Assembly: GCF_900109175.1 (NCBI RefSeq)
Contig: NZ_FNZE01000011.1
Location: 62,001-126,000 of the forward strand
Length of the DNA stretch: 64,000 bases
DNA from: Pseudomonas linyingensis
Lineage (GTDB): Bacteria > Pseudomonadota > Gammaproteobacteria > Pseudomonadales > Pseudomonadaceae
Direction of reading: 5' to 3'
Both the position numbers and the translations under genes were made by a program. Below, in pieces: positions 1 to 9,664 of the stretch. A model generated the notes under the pieces. It searched no databases and had not been told where the DNA came from. It was given only the letters and a program-made list of their open reading frames with translations. Numbering within the stretch: the stretch's first letter is position 1; every line of letters starts with the position of its first letter.

Positions 1-1
1 G

Positions 2-1879
2 ATCGAGCGGTTCAACGAGCTGAAGCGCAGCGGCAAGGACGTCGACGAGGTGCTGGCCGAGCTGGGCAAGGGCTTCGACCCGCGCAACGCCGAACAGCTG
101 CGCGACATGGGCCAGACCCTGCAGTACCTCGGCCAGTACGGCGTGCTCAGCGGCGAGCAGATCCAGCAGTTCCTGACCGAGCGCCTGCAGAAACTCAGCG
201 GCGAGGATCTGGTGCGCCTGCAGCAGGTCGCCCAGCAGGTATTCGCCGGCATGAGCCGGGACAGCCAGGCCCTCGGGCTGACCATGGAGGCCAGCCTCAA
301 CACCGCGCTGGCCAAGCTGGGCCTAGACCTGGAGCAGATCAGTACCGGCTTCGACAAGGGCACCCGCGACGTACTGGATGGCTTCGACCAGGTCATCGCC
401 CAGACTGCCGCCAGTGGCAAGAGCGCCGAAGACAGCGCCCGCATCATCGTCGCCGCCTTCCAATCCGCCCGCGAAAAGATCGACGACCCGGACGCCCTCA
501 AGCAGCTGGAGGGCGCCTACAAGGCCTGGCAGGGGACGAGCACCGAAGCGGCCACTGCCGCCCGTGCGCGCATGAGCGAACTGCAGGCCGAGGCCAAGGA
601 GTCGGCCAAGGCCATCAACGGCATGGAAGACGCCCTGTCCAAGGTCGGCGAAGCCGCCAACGCCATGGACCTGGCCAACATCGGCGTGGCCGCCTCGCGC
701 GCCTTCCACGAAGGCCGCATGAGCGCAGAGCAGTACGCCAAGGTACAGGAGGCGATCAAGGCCAAGTACGCCGAGCTGGGCGCGGCCGCACGGGAAGCCG
801 GCCAGGCGGCCGAGGAGGGTGCCGAGCAGGGCAGCAAATCCCAGCAGATGTACAACAAGGCGCTGGAAGACAGCATCCTCACCAACGAGGAGCTGCGCCG
901 CATCTCCGGTCAGCGGATGGAAGAGGAGCGGCGGGCCAGCGGCGAGCTGATGGCCATGCAACGCAAGGGGCAGGTCGAGACCCAGCGCGACATGTCGGCG
1001 ATGGAAGGCTTCTTCGGCGGCGTCCTGTCCCGCGCCCGCGAGCCGCTGGCAGCCATGTCGGCGGCAGCCCTGGCTGCCTATGACCGCCTGCGCGGCGTCA
1101 GCAGCGTCAGCGTCGGCATTGACACCAGCGGCCTCGAAGCCACCCGCGCATCGCTGCGCGGTGTGTCGGACGAGCTGGCGGGCGTTCAGATGGCGCAGAC
1201 AGAGCTGCTGTCAAAATCGAACACTGGGTTCAGCAAGTGGATGCTAGGCACGCAGGAAGCCAGCCTGCGGACCCAGCAGGCCTACCTCGGCCAGAAGGCC
1301 AGCTTGCAGAGCCTGATGGAGCGCTACGAAAACGGCACCATCAGCCTCAAGTCGTTCATCGCCGCCGCCAAGGGCGCGGCCGGCAGCCTCAACCTGCTGG
1401 ACGACTCCGACCTGTCCAGCCTCGAATCGGCCATTGCCTCGGCCGAGCAGCAGATGCAGGCGCTCGGCGACTCGACCCGCAATACCCTCGAGGGCCTGCA
1501 GTCGGAACTCGACCAGCTGCAGGGCCGCGAGGATGCCGTCGAGGCCCGCCGCTTCTCCCAGCGCAAACGCGAACTGCAGGCGCAGCTCGAGGATGCCAGG
1601 GCCAGCGGCGACAGCGGGGCGATCACCAATCTCAGCCGCGCCATGCAGGTGCTGCGCGAGATCCAGACCGAGACTGAGCAACAGCGCATCGTCAAGACCC
1701 AGCAGGAACGCCAGCAACAGCAGCCAGCCGCAGCGGCCGCAGCACAGCCCGCGCCGCCGCCAGCCACAGTCATCCGCCTGGAAACCACCCGCGGCCAGCG
1801 CGTCGACGTCAGCGTGCCGCAGGGCCAGCAAACCCAACTGCTCGACATCCTCGCCGAGGCGGGATTGAGGACCACGTAA
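2..1879 (+). CDS. phage tail tape-measure protein, C-terminal part (5' end outside window)
   Basis: The reading frame is open from the first bases of the window, so this is the C-terminal 625 residues of a longer protein. It is Ala/Gln/Glu-rich with long stretches of predicted coiled coil and ends in a Gln- and Pro-rich linker followed by a short beta-type tail. That composition, and its place just before a chain of small tail genes, fits a tape-measure protein, which sets tail length and is ejected with the DNA. The next gene starts directly after its stop codon. The family call rests on composition and synteny, not on a specific motif. Confidence 0.75.
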   Translation: MERFNELKRSGKDVDEVLAELGKGFDPRNAEQLRDMGQTLQYLGQYGVLSGEQIQQFLTERLQKLSGEDLVRLQQVAQQVFAGMSRDSQALGLTMEASLNTALAKLGLDLEQISTGFDKGTRDVLDGFDQVIAQTAASGKSAEDSARIIVAAFQSAREKIDDPDALKQLEGAYKAWQGTSTEAATAARARMSELQAEAKESAKAINGMEDALSKVGEAANAMDLANIGVAASRAFHEGRMSAEQYAKVQEAIKAKYAELGAAAREAGQAAEEGAEQGSKSQQMYNKALEDSILTNEELRRISGQRMEEERRASGELMAMQRKGQVETQRDMSAMEGFFGGVLSRAREPLAAMSAAALAAYDRLRGVSSVSVGIDTSGLEATRASLRGVSDELAGVQMAQTELLSKSNTGFSKWMLGTQEASLRTQQAYLGQKASLQSLMERYENGTISLKSFIAAAKGAAGSLNLLDDSDLSSLESAIASAEQQMQALGDSTRNTLEGLQSELDQLQGREDAVEARRFSQRKRELQAQLEDARASGDSGAITNLSRAMQVLREIQTETEQQRIVKTQQERQQQQPAAAAAAQPAPPPATVIRLETTRGQRVDVSVPQGQQTQLLDILAEAGLRTT

Positions 1880-2299
1880 ATGGCAATGACCCTCGACAGC
1901 GTCGACCTCGCCGCCGACCCCGCCCTGGGCGGCGAGCAGCTGGAATGGACGGATGAATGGGACTGGACGCCCATCGCCCAGGAGCAGGAGCGCAGCCTCT
2001 CCGGCGCGCTGCTGGTCCAGCAGGGCAGCAAGCTGTACGGCAGGCCGATCACCCTGAAATCCAACGGAGGCGCCTGGTTCACGCTGGCGACCGTGCGCTC
2101 GCTGGAAGTGCTGCGCGACATCCCCGGCCGGGTGATGCCGCTGCAGCTGCCGGACGGACGCACCTTCAGCGTGATCTTCGACCACTCGAACGGCGCACCG
2201 CTCAAGGCGAAGCCGCTGTGGCGCAGCGTCGAACCAGATCAATGGCCATACGAAATCGAGCTGTCCCTGCTCACCGTCGCACCCCCGGAGGCACCATGA
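1880..2299 (+). CDS. phage tail-region protein, function unknown (139 aa)
   Basis: The ATG abuts the TAA of the tape-measure gene, and the stop overlaps the next start as ATGA, so the three genes are translationally coupled. The protein is acidic at the N-terminus (several Trp/Glu/Asp in residues 18-32) and otherwise beta-rich, with no signal peptide or membrane helix. By position it could be a distal-tail or tail-assembly component. I do not recognise a defined family. Confidence 0.75.
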   Translation: MAMTLDSVDLAADPALGGEQLEWTDEWDWTPIAQEQERSLSGALLVQQGSKLYGRPITLKSNGGAWFTLATVRSLEVLRDIPGRVMPLQLPDGRTFSVIFDHSNGAPLKAKPLWRSVEPDQWPYEIELSLLTVAPPEAP

Positions 2300-2526
2300 C
2301 CCTGACCGCCTACTGGCTCGGCCAGTCCATCGTCGCCGCCGCTACCCCCGAGGAGGTGGTGGCGGTGATGGAGCGCCACGAGCCACCCGGCCGCTGGCTG
2401 ACCGAACAGGCCCGCGAACTGACCGTCGATGAGCTGGCCGAGCCGCTCGACGCCGGCAGCGTCGCCGATGCGCTGGCCGCCACTCGCAGCGCCCAGCTGC
2501 TGCGCTGGGACTACCCGCAGCAGTAA
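2296..2526 (+). CDS. small phage protein, function unknown (76 aa)
   Basis: This starts at ATG 2296 inside the stop of the previous gene (ATGA overlap), which decides the start over longer in-frame versions. It is a 76-residue acidic protein with a hydrophobic N-terminus and helix-rich middle, and it ends just before a rho-independent terminator. The tight coupling supports it as a real gene of the tail operon. Its function is unknown. Confidence 0.65.
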   Translation: MTLTAYWLGQSIVAAATPEEVVAVMERHEPPGRWLTEQARELTVDELAEPLDAGSVADALAATRSAQLLRWDYPQQ

Positions 2527-2546
2527 CCGTCACCCGTAACGCCAAG

Positions 2547-2569
2547 AGCCCGCCCCGCGCGGGCTTTTT
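2547..2569 (+). terminator. rho-independent terminator inside the tail operon
   Basis: A 7-bp stem AGCCCGC / GCGGGCT (2547-2553 with 2559-2565) with a CCCGC loop runs into TTTTT. It lies between the 76-aa gene and the next tail gene, 20 bp before that start. Nearly the same hairpin recurs at 10077. Confidence 0.75.
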
Positions 2570-2586
2570 CATGCCCGGAGTTTTTC

Positions 2587-4608
2587 ATGGCGATCAACCA
2601 GACCGACGTCAAACTGCTGAAAAGCCAGCGCCTGACCGACGAAGACGACGGCGGTGGCCGAGCCACCGGCACCGCGGTAGTCGACGGCGAGGTCAACAAC
2701 CTGTACTCCGACATCTCGCGCCTCGACCGCACCACCGGCCGCATCAACTTGCGCAAGGGCTTCGCCGGCGTGCTCACCGACAACGCCGACGCCTACCTCG
2801 GCGCCCACGCCATCGTCACCGAAGGCCCGGCCGACCCGCGCGTCAGCGTGCTGCTGTTCAACAGCGGCAGCCAGACCGACGAGCGCGCCGCCGCCCGCGC
2901 CGCCATCGAGAACTACGTGGTGCCCAGCGTGCCGGCGCGCTTCGAGCTGCTCGGCAACCAGCTCAAGGGCCAGCGTGCCATCACCGGCGTGCAGCGCGAA
3001 GAGCACCGCATCCCCGAGATCGGCGAGGTCTGCCAGCTGGTCAACGGCAGCACCAGCAGCCAGTACGTGCGCATCACCAGCGTCGATGCCCAGGTCGAAA
3101 ACTTCATCTACGAATACGCCAGCGGCCAGTACCTGACCCTGCCGCGCCGCCGCCTGCAGCTGGGCATCAGCGCCGCGCTGCTGGCCGACTACCCGGGCGG
3201 CACCGTCAACCCGGCCGGCACCACCGACAAGAACCTCGCCGGGCAGGCCAAGTCGCTGATCCTGTCGACGCAGGTCGCCGATGCCGCGCGCTACTACGGC
3301 ATCAGCCCGCTGGCTGACGCCGTCGCCCATGGCGACCTCACCGTCAAGGTGCAGAGCGTCTACAGCCAGCTGGTCCCCAGCGCGACCAAGGAAACGCCGC
3401 TGATCGACCAGCTCGGCGGCTACAACCGCCGGCAGATGATCGCCAGCGGCGCCGCACGCTCGCCCGCGCTGATCTTCGCCCAGGTGGTCGCCGGTCAGTC
3501 GCGCAGCTTCCTCGGAACCGGCGCGCTGCCGGGGTCGATCACCCTGACCATCAACGGCGGCGTCTACCGCGACGACAGCAAGGGCGGTTTCGTCTTCGTC
3601 TCCGGCAGCAACACCTTCAGCCAGATCAGCGTCGACTACCAGACCGGCGAGATCAACGCCTACCGCGCCACCACCTACACCGGCGCAGCCAGCGTCACCT
3701 ACACCCCGGCCGCCGCCATCACCGGGCCGGCGGTGACCGGCGAGATCGTCATCGGCCTGGCCAACCGCGGCTATGCCTACACGCTGAATCTGGCTGACGC
3801 CAAGCCCAAGCCGGGCACGCTGACCATCAGCTACATGGCCCTCGGCAAGTGGTACGACCTGGTCGACCCGGGCAACGGCGAGCTGACGGGGCAGGGCAGC
3901 GGCACCCTGGCATTCGGCACCGGCAGCGTGAGCTTCACCCTCGAGGCCCTGCCCGACGTCGACAGCGCGATCATCTACAGCTACGTGGCGAGCAACGCCG
4001 CCGAATTCACCCAGCGCACCGGCGCTGGCGTGTCGGCCAAGGCGCGCATCCGCCACCGGTTGCCGCACGACGGGATCATGCCGGGCAGCCTCTCCGCCAC
4101 CTACCTGGTCGGCGGGGTGACCAAGACCATCACCGACAACAGCCTCGGAGGCCTCACCGGCCAGGCCAGCGGCAGCATCGTCTACGCCACCGGTGAGCTG
4201 GACATGGAGCTGACCAGCACCCCGGATGCCGGCAGCAGCATCAGCTACAGCTACCAGCAGGGCGCGGCCAGCGCCGGTACCCAGGTGCTCAACCCGGCAC
4301 CCGACGGCGCCGGCACCGTTAGCGGCACCATCGCCGGCGCGCCGCTGCAGCCCGGCACCGTGCAGGCCAGCTGGTCGGTGATCCGCAAGACCCCGGTGCC
4401 CTCGGTCGCGCAGCAGGTCACCTACGAGCAAAACACCATCGTCGACGTATCCGCCCAGGACGACGGCGCCGGCGGCTGGATCGGCCACAGCGGGACCATC
4501 GACTACACCACGGGCGTGTTCACCCTGCGCGTGCGCGGCGACTACACGTTCAATGAATACACCTACGAGCAGGAGAAGAAGCGTTTTGATATCTCCCACG
4601 TCTCCTAG
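2587..4608 (+). CDS. phage tail/baseplate-region protein with repeated beta modules (673 aa)
   Basis: ATG 2587 follows a GGAG ribosome site. The protein is rich in Gly, Thr, Ser and Tyr. Its second half repeats a module of the form G-x-G-S-G-x-x-x-Y/F-x-T-G ... P-D-x-x-S-x-I-x-Y-S-Y: copies are visible near residues 420-470 and 520-565, with looser copies near 330-375 and 620-650. The modules look like tandem beta-sandwich units of a virion surface protein. The next gene begins 12 bp downstream and carries related motifs. A tail hub or adhesion role is inferred; the family is not identified. Confidence 0.75.
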   Translation: MAINQTDVKLLKSQRLTDEDDGGGRATGTAVVDGEVNNLYSDISRLDRTTGRINLRKGFAGVLTDNADAYLGAHAIVTEGPADPRVSVLLFNSGSQTDERAAARAAIENYVVPSVPARFELLGNQLKGQRAITGVQREEHRIPEIGEVCQLVNGSTSSQYVRITSVDAQVENFIYEYASGQYLTLPRRRLQLGISAALLADYPGGTVNPAGTTDKNLAGQAKSLILSTQVADAARYYGISPLADAVAHGDLTVKVQSVYSQLVPSATKETPLIDQLGGYNRRQMIASGAARSPALIFAQVVAGQSRSFLGTGALPGSITLTINGGVYRDDSKGGFVFVSGSNTFSQISVDYQTGEINAYRATTYTGAASVTYTPAAAITGPAVTGEIVIGLANRGYAYTLNLADAKPKPGTLTISYMALGKWYDLVDPGNGELTGQGSGTLAFGTGSVSFTLEALPDVDSAIIYSYVASNAAEFTQRTGAGVSAKARIRHRLPHDGIMPGSLSATYLVGGVTKTITDNSLGGLTGQASGSIVYATGELDMELTSTPDAGSSISYSYQQGAASAGTQVLNPAPDGAGTVSGTIAGAPLQPGTVQASWSVIRKTPVPSVAQQVTYEQNTIVDVSAQDDGAGGWIGHSGTIDYTTGVFTLRVRGDYTFNEYTYEQEKKRFDISHVS

Positions 4609-4620
4609 TAAGGGCCGCCC

Positions 4621-6168
4621 ATGTCTGACATCAAACTAATCAGCACCAGCACCACCCTGCAGGAGCAGTTCGGCGGCACCCTGGTGATCAAGAGCCAGCC
4701 CGCCGGCATCGGCTACGTCACTGAAACCGACGTGCAGCCTGCGCCGCAGTTGACCTTCGACCTGCTGCCCGCCGTCGAGGAGCCCATCGTCCCCGGCTCG
4801 CTGCTGCTCAGCTGGGCGGGGAAAACCTACGTCGACCGCGACGGCGTGCTCTACGCCGACATCAGCTCGAGCACCAACGCCGGCAGCGCGGTGGGCACCG
4901 TCGACTATGCCGGCGGCACCGCGACCCTCGGCAGCTATCCGGCCGCTGCGGCCAGCGGCATCACCGTCAATGGCTGCCTGACCAGCAACGCCGGCTTCGG
5001 CGTTGTCGGGGCGACCTTCCGTACGCCGGGCGCCCCGCTGCGCGCGGCCAGCCTGCAGGTCACCGTCGTGCGCGCCGACACCGCCCAGGTGGTCACCGGC
5101 TCGGCAGACAATAACGGCGACTTCAATGGCCCGGTGATCTGGGGCAACGTCGACATCACCACCGGCGTCGTGCGCCTGCGCTTCACCAGCGATCCGGACG
5201 ACACCAGCGGTGCGAGCGAGATCCCGTGCATCCCGGCGCTGCTGCGCTACAACGGCGTGCTCTACAGCGCTCTGCCGCTCAACGCCGACCTGATCGGCCT
5301 GGACCCCGTGCGCCTGCCGGCCGACGGCCGCGTGCCGATCTACCGCGAAGGCGAGGTGCTGGTCATCCACCACACCGCCGAAACCAGCGTTCCCAGCCCG
5401 GTGGCAGGCGGCACACTGCAGCTGGCCCGTGACCACCAGGCAGCCATCGAGGTAGTCGACGCCGCCGGCATCGCCCTCGACCCTGCGCAGTACACGACCG
5501 ACCGCGAGCTGGGCACCGTCACCTGGGCCAACCCGCTGCTGCTGCAGGATGCAGAGGCGACCCCGCTGAGCCTGCCGCTGACCATCAAGGATCGCGTCGA
5601 GCACATGGCCCTGTGCACCGAAGTGCAGATCACCGGCACCCTGGGCATCAGCTCGCCCGTGCCTTGGGATCTGCCGTCCGCCGAGACCAAGGTCAGCAGC
5701 GCCGTGGCCTGGGGCGACCTGCAGGCACGGTTGTACAAGTGGTTCTCGCAGAAGACATGGAACAGCGGCGCGCCGAACTGGACCGACGCGCCCATCGGCG
5801 ATGCCACCACCAGCAACTACAACAGCCTCAACTACCCGCAGGTGGTCACCAATCGCGGCGCCATCGCCGGCAAGTGGGCCATTGTGTTCACCTCGGCCAC
5901 GCAGTTCAACGTGGTCGAGGAGAAGCTCGGCGTCATCACCACCGGAACCACCAGCAGCGACTGCGCGCCGATCAACCCGGCGACCGGGGCGCCGTACTTC
6001 ACAATCCTCGCCGCCGGCTGGGGCTCCGGCTGGGCTGCCGGCAATGCCGTGCGCTTCAACACCGACAGCTGCCTGGGGCCGCTGTGGATGGTGCGCACCG
6101 TGCTGAGCGGACAGGGGGTGGTTGAGGATGACCAGTTCAGGATTCAGATCAGAGGGGATGCAGACTGA
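4621..6168 (+). CDS. phage structural protein, tail tip region (515 aa)
   Basis: This soluble, beta-rich protein is low in Lys and high in Thr, Ala and Val. Near residues 75-105 it carries a D-x-x-G-x-x-Y-x-D ... G-x-V-D-Y-x-G-G stretch like the modules of the preceding gene, suggesting related folds. Its stop TGA overlaps the next ATG by one base (TGATG). Position and composition indicate a virion component; the specific function is unknown. Confidence 0.7.
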   Translation: MSDIKLISTSTTLQEQFGGTLVIKSQPAGIGYVTETDVQPAPQLTFDLLPAVEEPIVPGSLLLSWAGKTYVDRDGVLYADISSSTNAGSAVGTVDYAGGTATLGSYPAAAASGITVNGCLTSNAGFGVVGATFRTPGAPLRAASLQVTVVRADTAQVVTGSADNNGDFNGPVIWGNVDITTGVVRLRFTSDPDDTSGASEIPCIPALLRYNGVLYSALPLNADLIGLDPVRLPADGRVPIYREGEVLVIHHTAETSVPSPVAGGTLQLARDHQAAIEVVDAAGIALDPAQYTTDRELGTVTWANPLLLQDAEATPLSLPLTIKDRVEHMALCTEVQITGTLGISSPVPWDLPSAETKVSSAVAWGDLQARLYKWFSQKTWNSGAPNWTDAPIGDATTSNYNSLNYPQVVTNRGAIAGKWAIVFTSATQFNVVEEKLGVITTGTTSSDCAPINPATGAPYFTILAAGWGSGWAAGNAVRFNTDSCLGPLWMVRTVLSGQGVVEDDQFRIQIRGDAD

Positions 6169-7130
6169 TGACTATCAGGAAATACCACTCCAGTGACCCT
6201 GGCGCTCCGGCGGTCAACCAGGCGAGCTGGTTCCAGACATTCCGCGCCGTACTGCGCGCGTGCCTTGTTGATGGCTATGGCGCGGGATCATCCCCGCCAG
6301 CCGGGTGGTCGCTGATTTATGACAACACCAATGGCATTGTGCTGAAGAGTAACGGTGTGGCGCCGGCATATTTCAATTTTCAGGCGTATTCCCCAACCGG
6401 CAGCAACAATACCTACGGGTACATGCAGTGCCTAATCGGCGCATCGTGTGACTCAGTCAATGCATCGGGTCTGATGAGCGGTGACGGGGTTCGCAGTGGG
6501 AATGTAACAAACCAACAGCGTATCCCCTTGCGCGCCGCCTTTGCCGGCACAACCTGGACCCTGTTGGCAGATGAGAGAACATTCGTATTTTATGCAAATA
6601 GCAATGATCTCAATAATTTTCAGGGCTCACAATCGATTGTCATGTTGTACTGCGGGGACGACGCCAGCAATCGATCTATTGTCATCGGAGGTGCCCTTTC
6701 ATCTTCTGCTTCAAGCGCCTTATACAACCGATTCCATTCTGGCGGGTGTGCTGGCAGCGCATTGCGTGATCCTGAAAGCGGACTTCTATTGGATTCTGTC
6801 GGCGGAAGTCTAGTTTCGGTTGCGCTCGACGTTGGCAGCGCGGCTAACGGTAGCTCATGGGGAATGCCCTATTCGGGGGGGCTCGATGAGCTTCCGCTAT
6901 ATCCATGCTACTGGCTGTATGGCGACACGCTGGTTGGCCGGTTACGCGGACTTTGCTTGTCTCCGATTGCTATTTATTCGGAAAGTACATTGCTGAAAGC
7001 GCTGGGTCTTTCGCCGAGCCTCGTGACTCGCGGTGCGTGGGCCCAGCTGGGTGAACATCACTATGCAGGCGGAATTTCTGGAAACTACAGTCCGTCTCTG
7101 GTGCTCACAACAAATCCGGCATACTGGTGA
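6168..7130 (+). CDS. phage tail protein, variable-composition gene (320 aa)
   Basis: The start overlaps the preceding stop. The N-terminus (K-Y-H-S-S-D-P-G-A-P-A-V-N ... A-C-L-V-D-G-Y-G) resembles a motif seen at the start of tail proteins in several Pseudomonas siphophages. The rest is Ser/Gly/Asn-rich. Base composition from about 6,180 to 7,130 is clearly more AT-rich than the flanking tail genes, which suggests recent exchange of this gene, as is common for host-contact proteins. A receptor-contact role is inferred only. Confidence 0.65.
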   Translation: MTIRKYHSSDPGAPAVNQASWFQTFRAVLRACLVDGYGAGSSPPAGWSLIYDNTNGIVLKSNGVAPAYFNFQAYSPTGSNNTYGYMQCLIGASCDSVNASGLMSGDGVRSGNVTNQQRIPLRAAFAGTTWTLLADERTFVFYANSNDLNNFQGSQSIVMLYCGDDASNRSIVIGGALSSSASSALYNRFHSGGCAGSALRDPESGLLLDSVGGSLVSVALDVGSAANGSSWGMPYSGGLDELPLYPCYWLYGDTLVGRLRGLCLSPIAIYSESTLLKALGLSPSLVTRGAWAQLGEHHYAGGISGNYSPSLVLTTNPAYW

Positions 7131-7134
7131 CCTA

Positions 7135-7902
7135 ATGGAAGTGATCAGATGTCAATCGGTGCCACTGCCGACAATGCCGATGCCCATCTACAAGATACGC
7201 CTGCGCGTCATGCGTGATGGAGAGTACACCGCTGATGCAAAGCGAGTGCGTCTGTATCGCGGCTACGAAACGGCCAACCAGCTCTGCGAGACATGGGATG
7301 TCAGCGGTGATGTCTGGAGTCGCTACGCCGAGCTCGATGCTTCGACCATGCTGGGGTGGGGTGATTGGCTTGTGGCTGCCGTGACGATGGCTTCGCCGAA
7401 ACAGACTAAGGCAACATTCGTTTCGATCGCCGGCGACATGGATATCACTATCGACATCACCGATGGTAGCGGCCCAGCCAGCGGCGATCCGGCTCAGGTG
7501 GCGGTACGTATGCGCGTCGACGCTCTCGATGCCGTGCGGGAGGCGGTATTCGTCGAGCGACTGGCAGATGGCACATGGCGATTGGCCGGCGCATTTCGTG
7601 GCGATAGCGGCAGCGCGGAGATCGATGTGCTTGGCGGGTCAGTGTTTGCCCTCGGTGTTGACGACTTTGGCGTGGCGTATGCGCCCGGTCTGGTCGTTGG
7701 CGTTGGTACTCGCGTGCGTCCGTCGATTTTCGTCGGCTGGCTCTACGAAGTTACCCAGGCCGGCACCCTGCCGGCGACCGAGCCCGAGTGGTGGCCTATC
7801 GACGGCGACAACGCCCCGCGGCAGCTCGGCACCGCCCGCGCCGTTGCCGTGCGCTACTACCGCCCGCTGGCCCATGGCCCGGTACCCGTGGAGATGATCT
7901 GA
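7135..7902 (+). CDS. phage tail-region protein, function unknown (255 aa)
   Basis: The chosen start is ATG 7135, four bases after the previous stop; an in-frame extension to 7033 would overlap the previous gene by about 100 bp. The C-terminus is Trp/Pro-rich and the stop overlaps the next ATG (TGATG). The middle has alternating beta-strand character without membrane segments. It belongs to the tail operon by tight spacing. Confidence 0.65.
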   Translation: MEVIRCQSVPLPTMPMPIYKIRLRVMRDGEYTADAKRVRLYRGYETANQLCETWDVSGDVWSRYAELDASTMLGWGDWLVAAVTMASPKQTKATFVSIAGDMDITIDITDGSGPASGDPAQVAVRMRVDALDAVREAVFVERLADGTWRLAGAFRGDSGSAEIDVLGGSVFALGVDDFGVAYAPGLVVGVGTRVRPSIFVGWLYEVTQAGTLPATEPEWWPIDGDNAPRQLGTARAVAVRYYRPLAHGPVPVEMI

Positions 7903-9653
7903 TGCTGACTGCCGACGTGCGCGGTCGCTGGAGCCGTGCACGTCGGCCCGGCGACCCGAGCAGCGCCGCACCCTGGGCGCGCCTGCAGGCGCAGGACCGC
8001 CAGCCGGCCGCACCCTGGCAACAGGGCCTGCCGCGCGAGCAGGTCAGCGCCCAGCCCTGGGGCGACGTGCCGGCGCAGGATGCCGGCAATCGACATCCGT
8101 GGGGCAGGGCAGAGCCAACCAGCGCAGCACCCACTGTCGCGCCCTGGGGTGACGTGCCTGCCTGTGACATCAGCCGCGCGCTGGGCTGGGATCGCAGCAT
8201 CCAGCCGTGCGATACCCTGCGGCTGCGGCTGCTCTACAACCCAAAGCCGGCGCGCAAGGACATCGGCACCGGCCAGCGCTATAACCGCAGCGATGAATTC
8301 GGCCAGCGTTACGACGCTGCGGGGGAGCTGGCCGCAAGCCTGTACCGGCCGGGCAGCCTGATCGCCTTTGACTTCGGCGGCGCCCGCTACTCGCCCAGCG
8401 CCACGGCGGCGGTGTTCTTCGACTTCCGCTTCACGCCGCTGCGCCGTGCCATCCAGCCGGTCGACAGCGGCACAGCCGAGTCGTGGGGCAACGCCCGTCA
8501 GCTCAACCAGCGGATGCGCCTGCCGTGGGGCCGCGGCAGTGCGAAAGACCCCGGCATCGTCATCCCGTACCCCGACTACGCCGGCCCTGTCTACGAAATT
8601 GACCCCGCCGTCGAGCCCGACATTCTGGAGACCTACATGATCGCCAACAGCGTGTCGCTGGTGGTGCTGCCCGGCCGCGAGCCGGTGGACGCCACCGGCA
8701 TCAAGGTCGCGCGCGACATCGACGCCTTCGCCTGGACGCTCAGCGCCGAGCTGTTCGGCCGCACCTCACTCAACCTGGTGCGCCCGGACAGCAGCGGTCC
8801 CAAGACGGTCGAGCTGACCATCAACGGCTGGACGTGGCTGTTCCTGGTCGAGCGCTACAGCACGCAGGGCAAGTTCCCCAGCGAGCGGTTCAGCATCACC
8901 GGCGTCAGCCGCACCCAGTTGCTCGCCGAGCCTTACGCGCCCAAGCGCAGCGCGGTCAACGCGGCTGACATCAACGCCGTGCAGGCGGCCACCGACCAGC
9001 TGGAGAACACCGGCTTCACCCTGTCGTGGGACTACACAGCCCTCGGCCCGCCCGACTGGACCATCCCTGCCGGCGCCTTCAGCTACCAGGAGCAGACCGC
9101 CCTGCAGGTGATCGCCCGCGTGGCCGAGGCGGTGGGTGGGGTTGTGCGCCCGGCGCGTGACAGCGACGGCCTCGCCGTGGTGCCGCGCTACCGCGAAGCG
9201 CCCTGGGCGTGGGCGACCTCGGTGATGGACCGCATCATCCCCGCCGAAATCGTCGGCCAGTGGGGCGGCGAGTGGAGCCCGCAGCCGAGCTGGGACAGCT
9301 GCTACGTCAGCGGCACCACTCACGGCGTCGCTGTCGCCGTGCGCCGCACCGGGACTGCCGGCAGCGCGCCGTCGCCGGACGTTTTCGACGACCTGATCAC
9401 CGGCACCGACGCGGCACGTCACCGCGGCATCGCTGAGATCGCAAAGGGCGGTAACCAGGAGATCGTCACCCTCAGCCTGCCGCTGTTCCCGCAGGGCGGC
9501 AGCGCCCCCGGGCTGGTCGACCCGGCGCACCTGTGCGAAGTGCGCGACATCGACGGCACCTGGCGCGGCCTGTGCCTGTCGACCGAGATCAGCGCCGAAG
9601 GCGTCGGGGCCAGCCGCGTGACCCAGACAATCAAACTAGAACGGCATCACTGA
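7902..9653 (+). CDS. phage tail-region protein with N-terminal Pro-Trp repeats (583 aa)
   Basis: ATG 7902 overlaps the previous stop. Residues about 20-95 contain a repeated A/Q/H-P-W element spaced every 12-20 residues and followed by Gly, Gln or Arg (A-P-W-A-R, A-P-W-Q-Q, Q-P-W-G-D, H-P-W-G-R, A-P-W-G-D). The remaining 480 residues are globular. The large size and place as the last big gene before lysis suggest a baseplate or tail-tip protein. The repeat block may be a flexible binding arm. Confidence 0.7.
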   Translation: MLTADVRGRWSRARRPGDPSSAAPWARLQAQDRQPAAPWQQGLPREQVSAQPWGDVPAQDAGNRHPWGRAEPTSAAPTVAPWGDVPACDISRALGWDRSIQPCDTLRLRLLYNPKPARKDIGTGQRYNRSDEFGQRYDAAGELAASLYRPGSLIAFDFGGARYSPSATAAVFFDFRFTPLRRAIQPVDSGTAESWGNARQLNQRMRLPWGRGSAKDPGIVIPYPDYAGPVYEIDPAVEPDILETYMIANSVSLVVLPGREPVDATGIKVARDIDAFAWTLSAELFGRTSLNLVRPDSSGPKTVELTINGWTWLFLVERYSTQGKFPSERFSITGVSRTQLLAEPYAPKRSAVNAADINAVQAATDQLENTGFTLSWDYTALGPPDWTIPAGAFSYQEQTALQVIARVAEAVGGVVRPARDSDGLAVVPRYREAPWAWATSVMDRIIPAEIVGQWGGEWSPQPSWDSCYVSGTTHGVAVAVRRTGTAGSAPSPDVFDDLITGTDAARHRGIAEIAKGGNQEIVTLSLPLFPQGGSAPGLVDPAHLCEVRDIDGTWRGLCLSTEISAEGVGASRVTQTIKLERHH

Positions 9654-9664
9654 GGTAGCTGAAA

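Noticed and set aside
2569-4599. 676-codon minus-strand frame opposite a tail gene
   Set aside because: Antisense to a plus-strand operon with coupled starts; composition is repetitive and artefactual.
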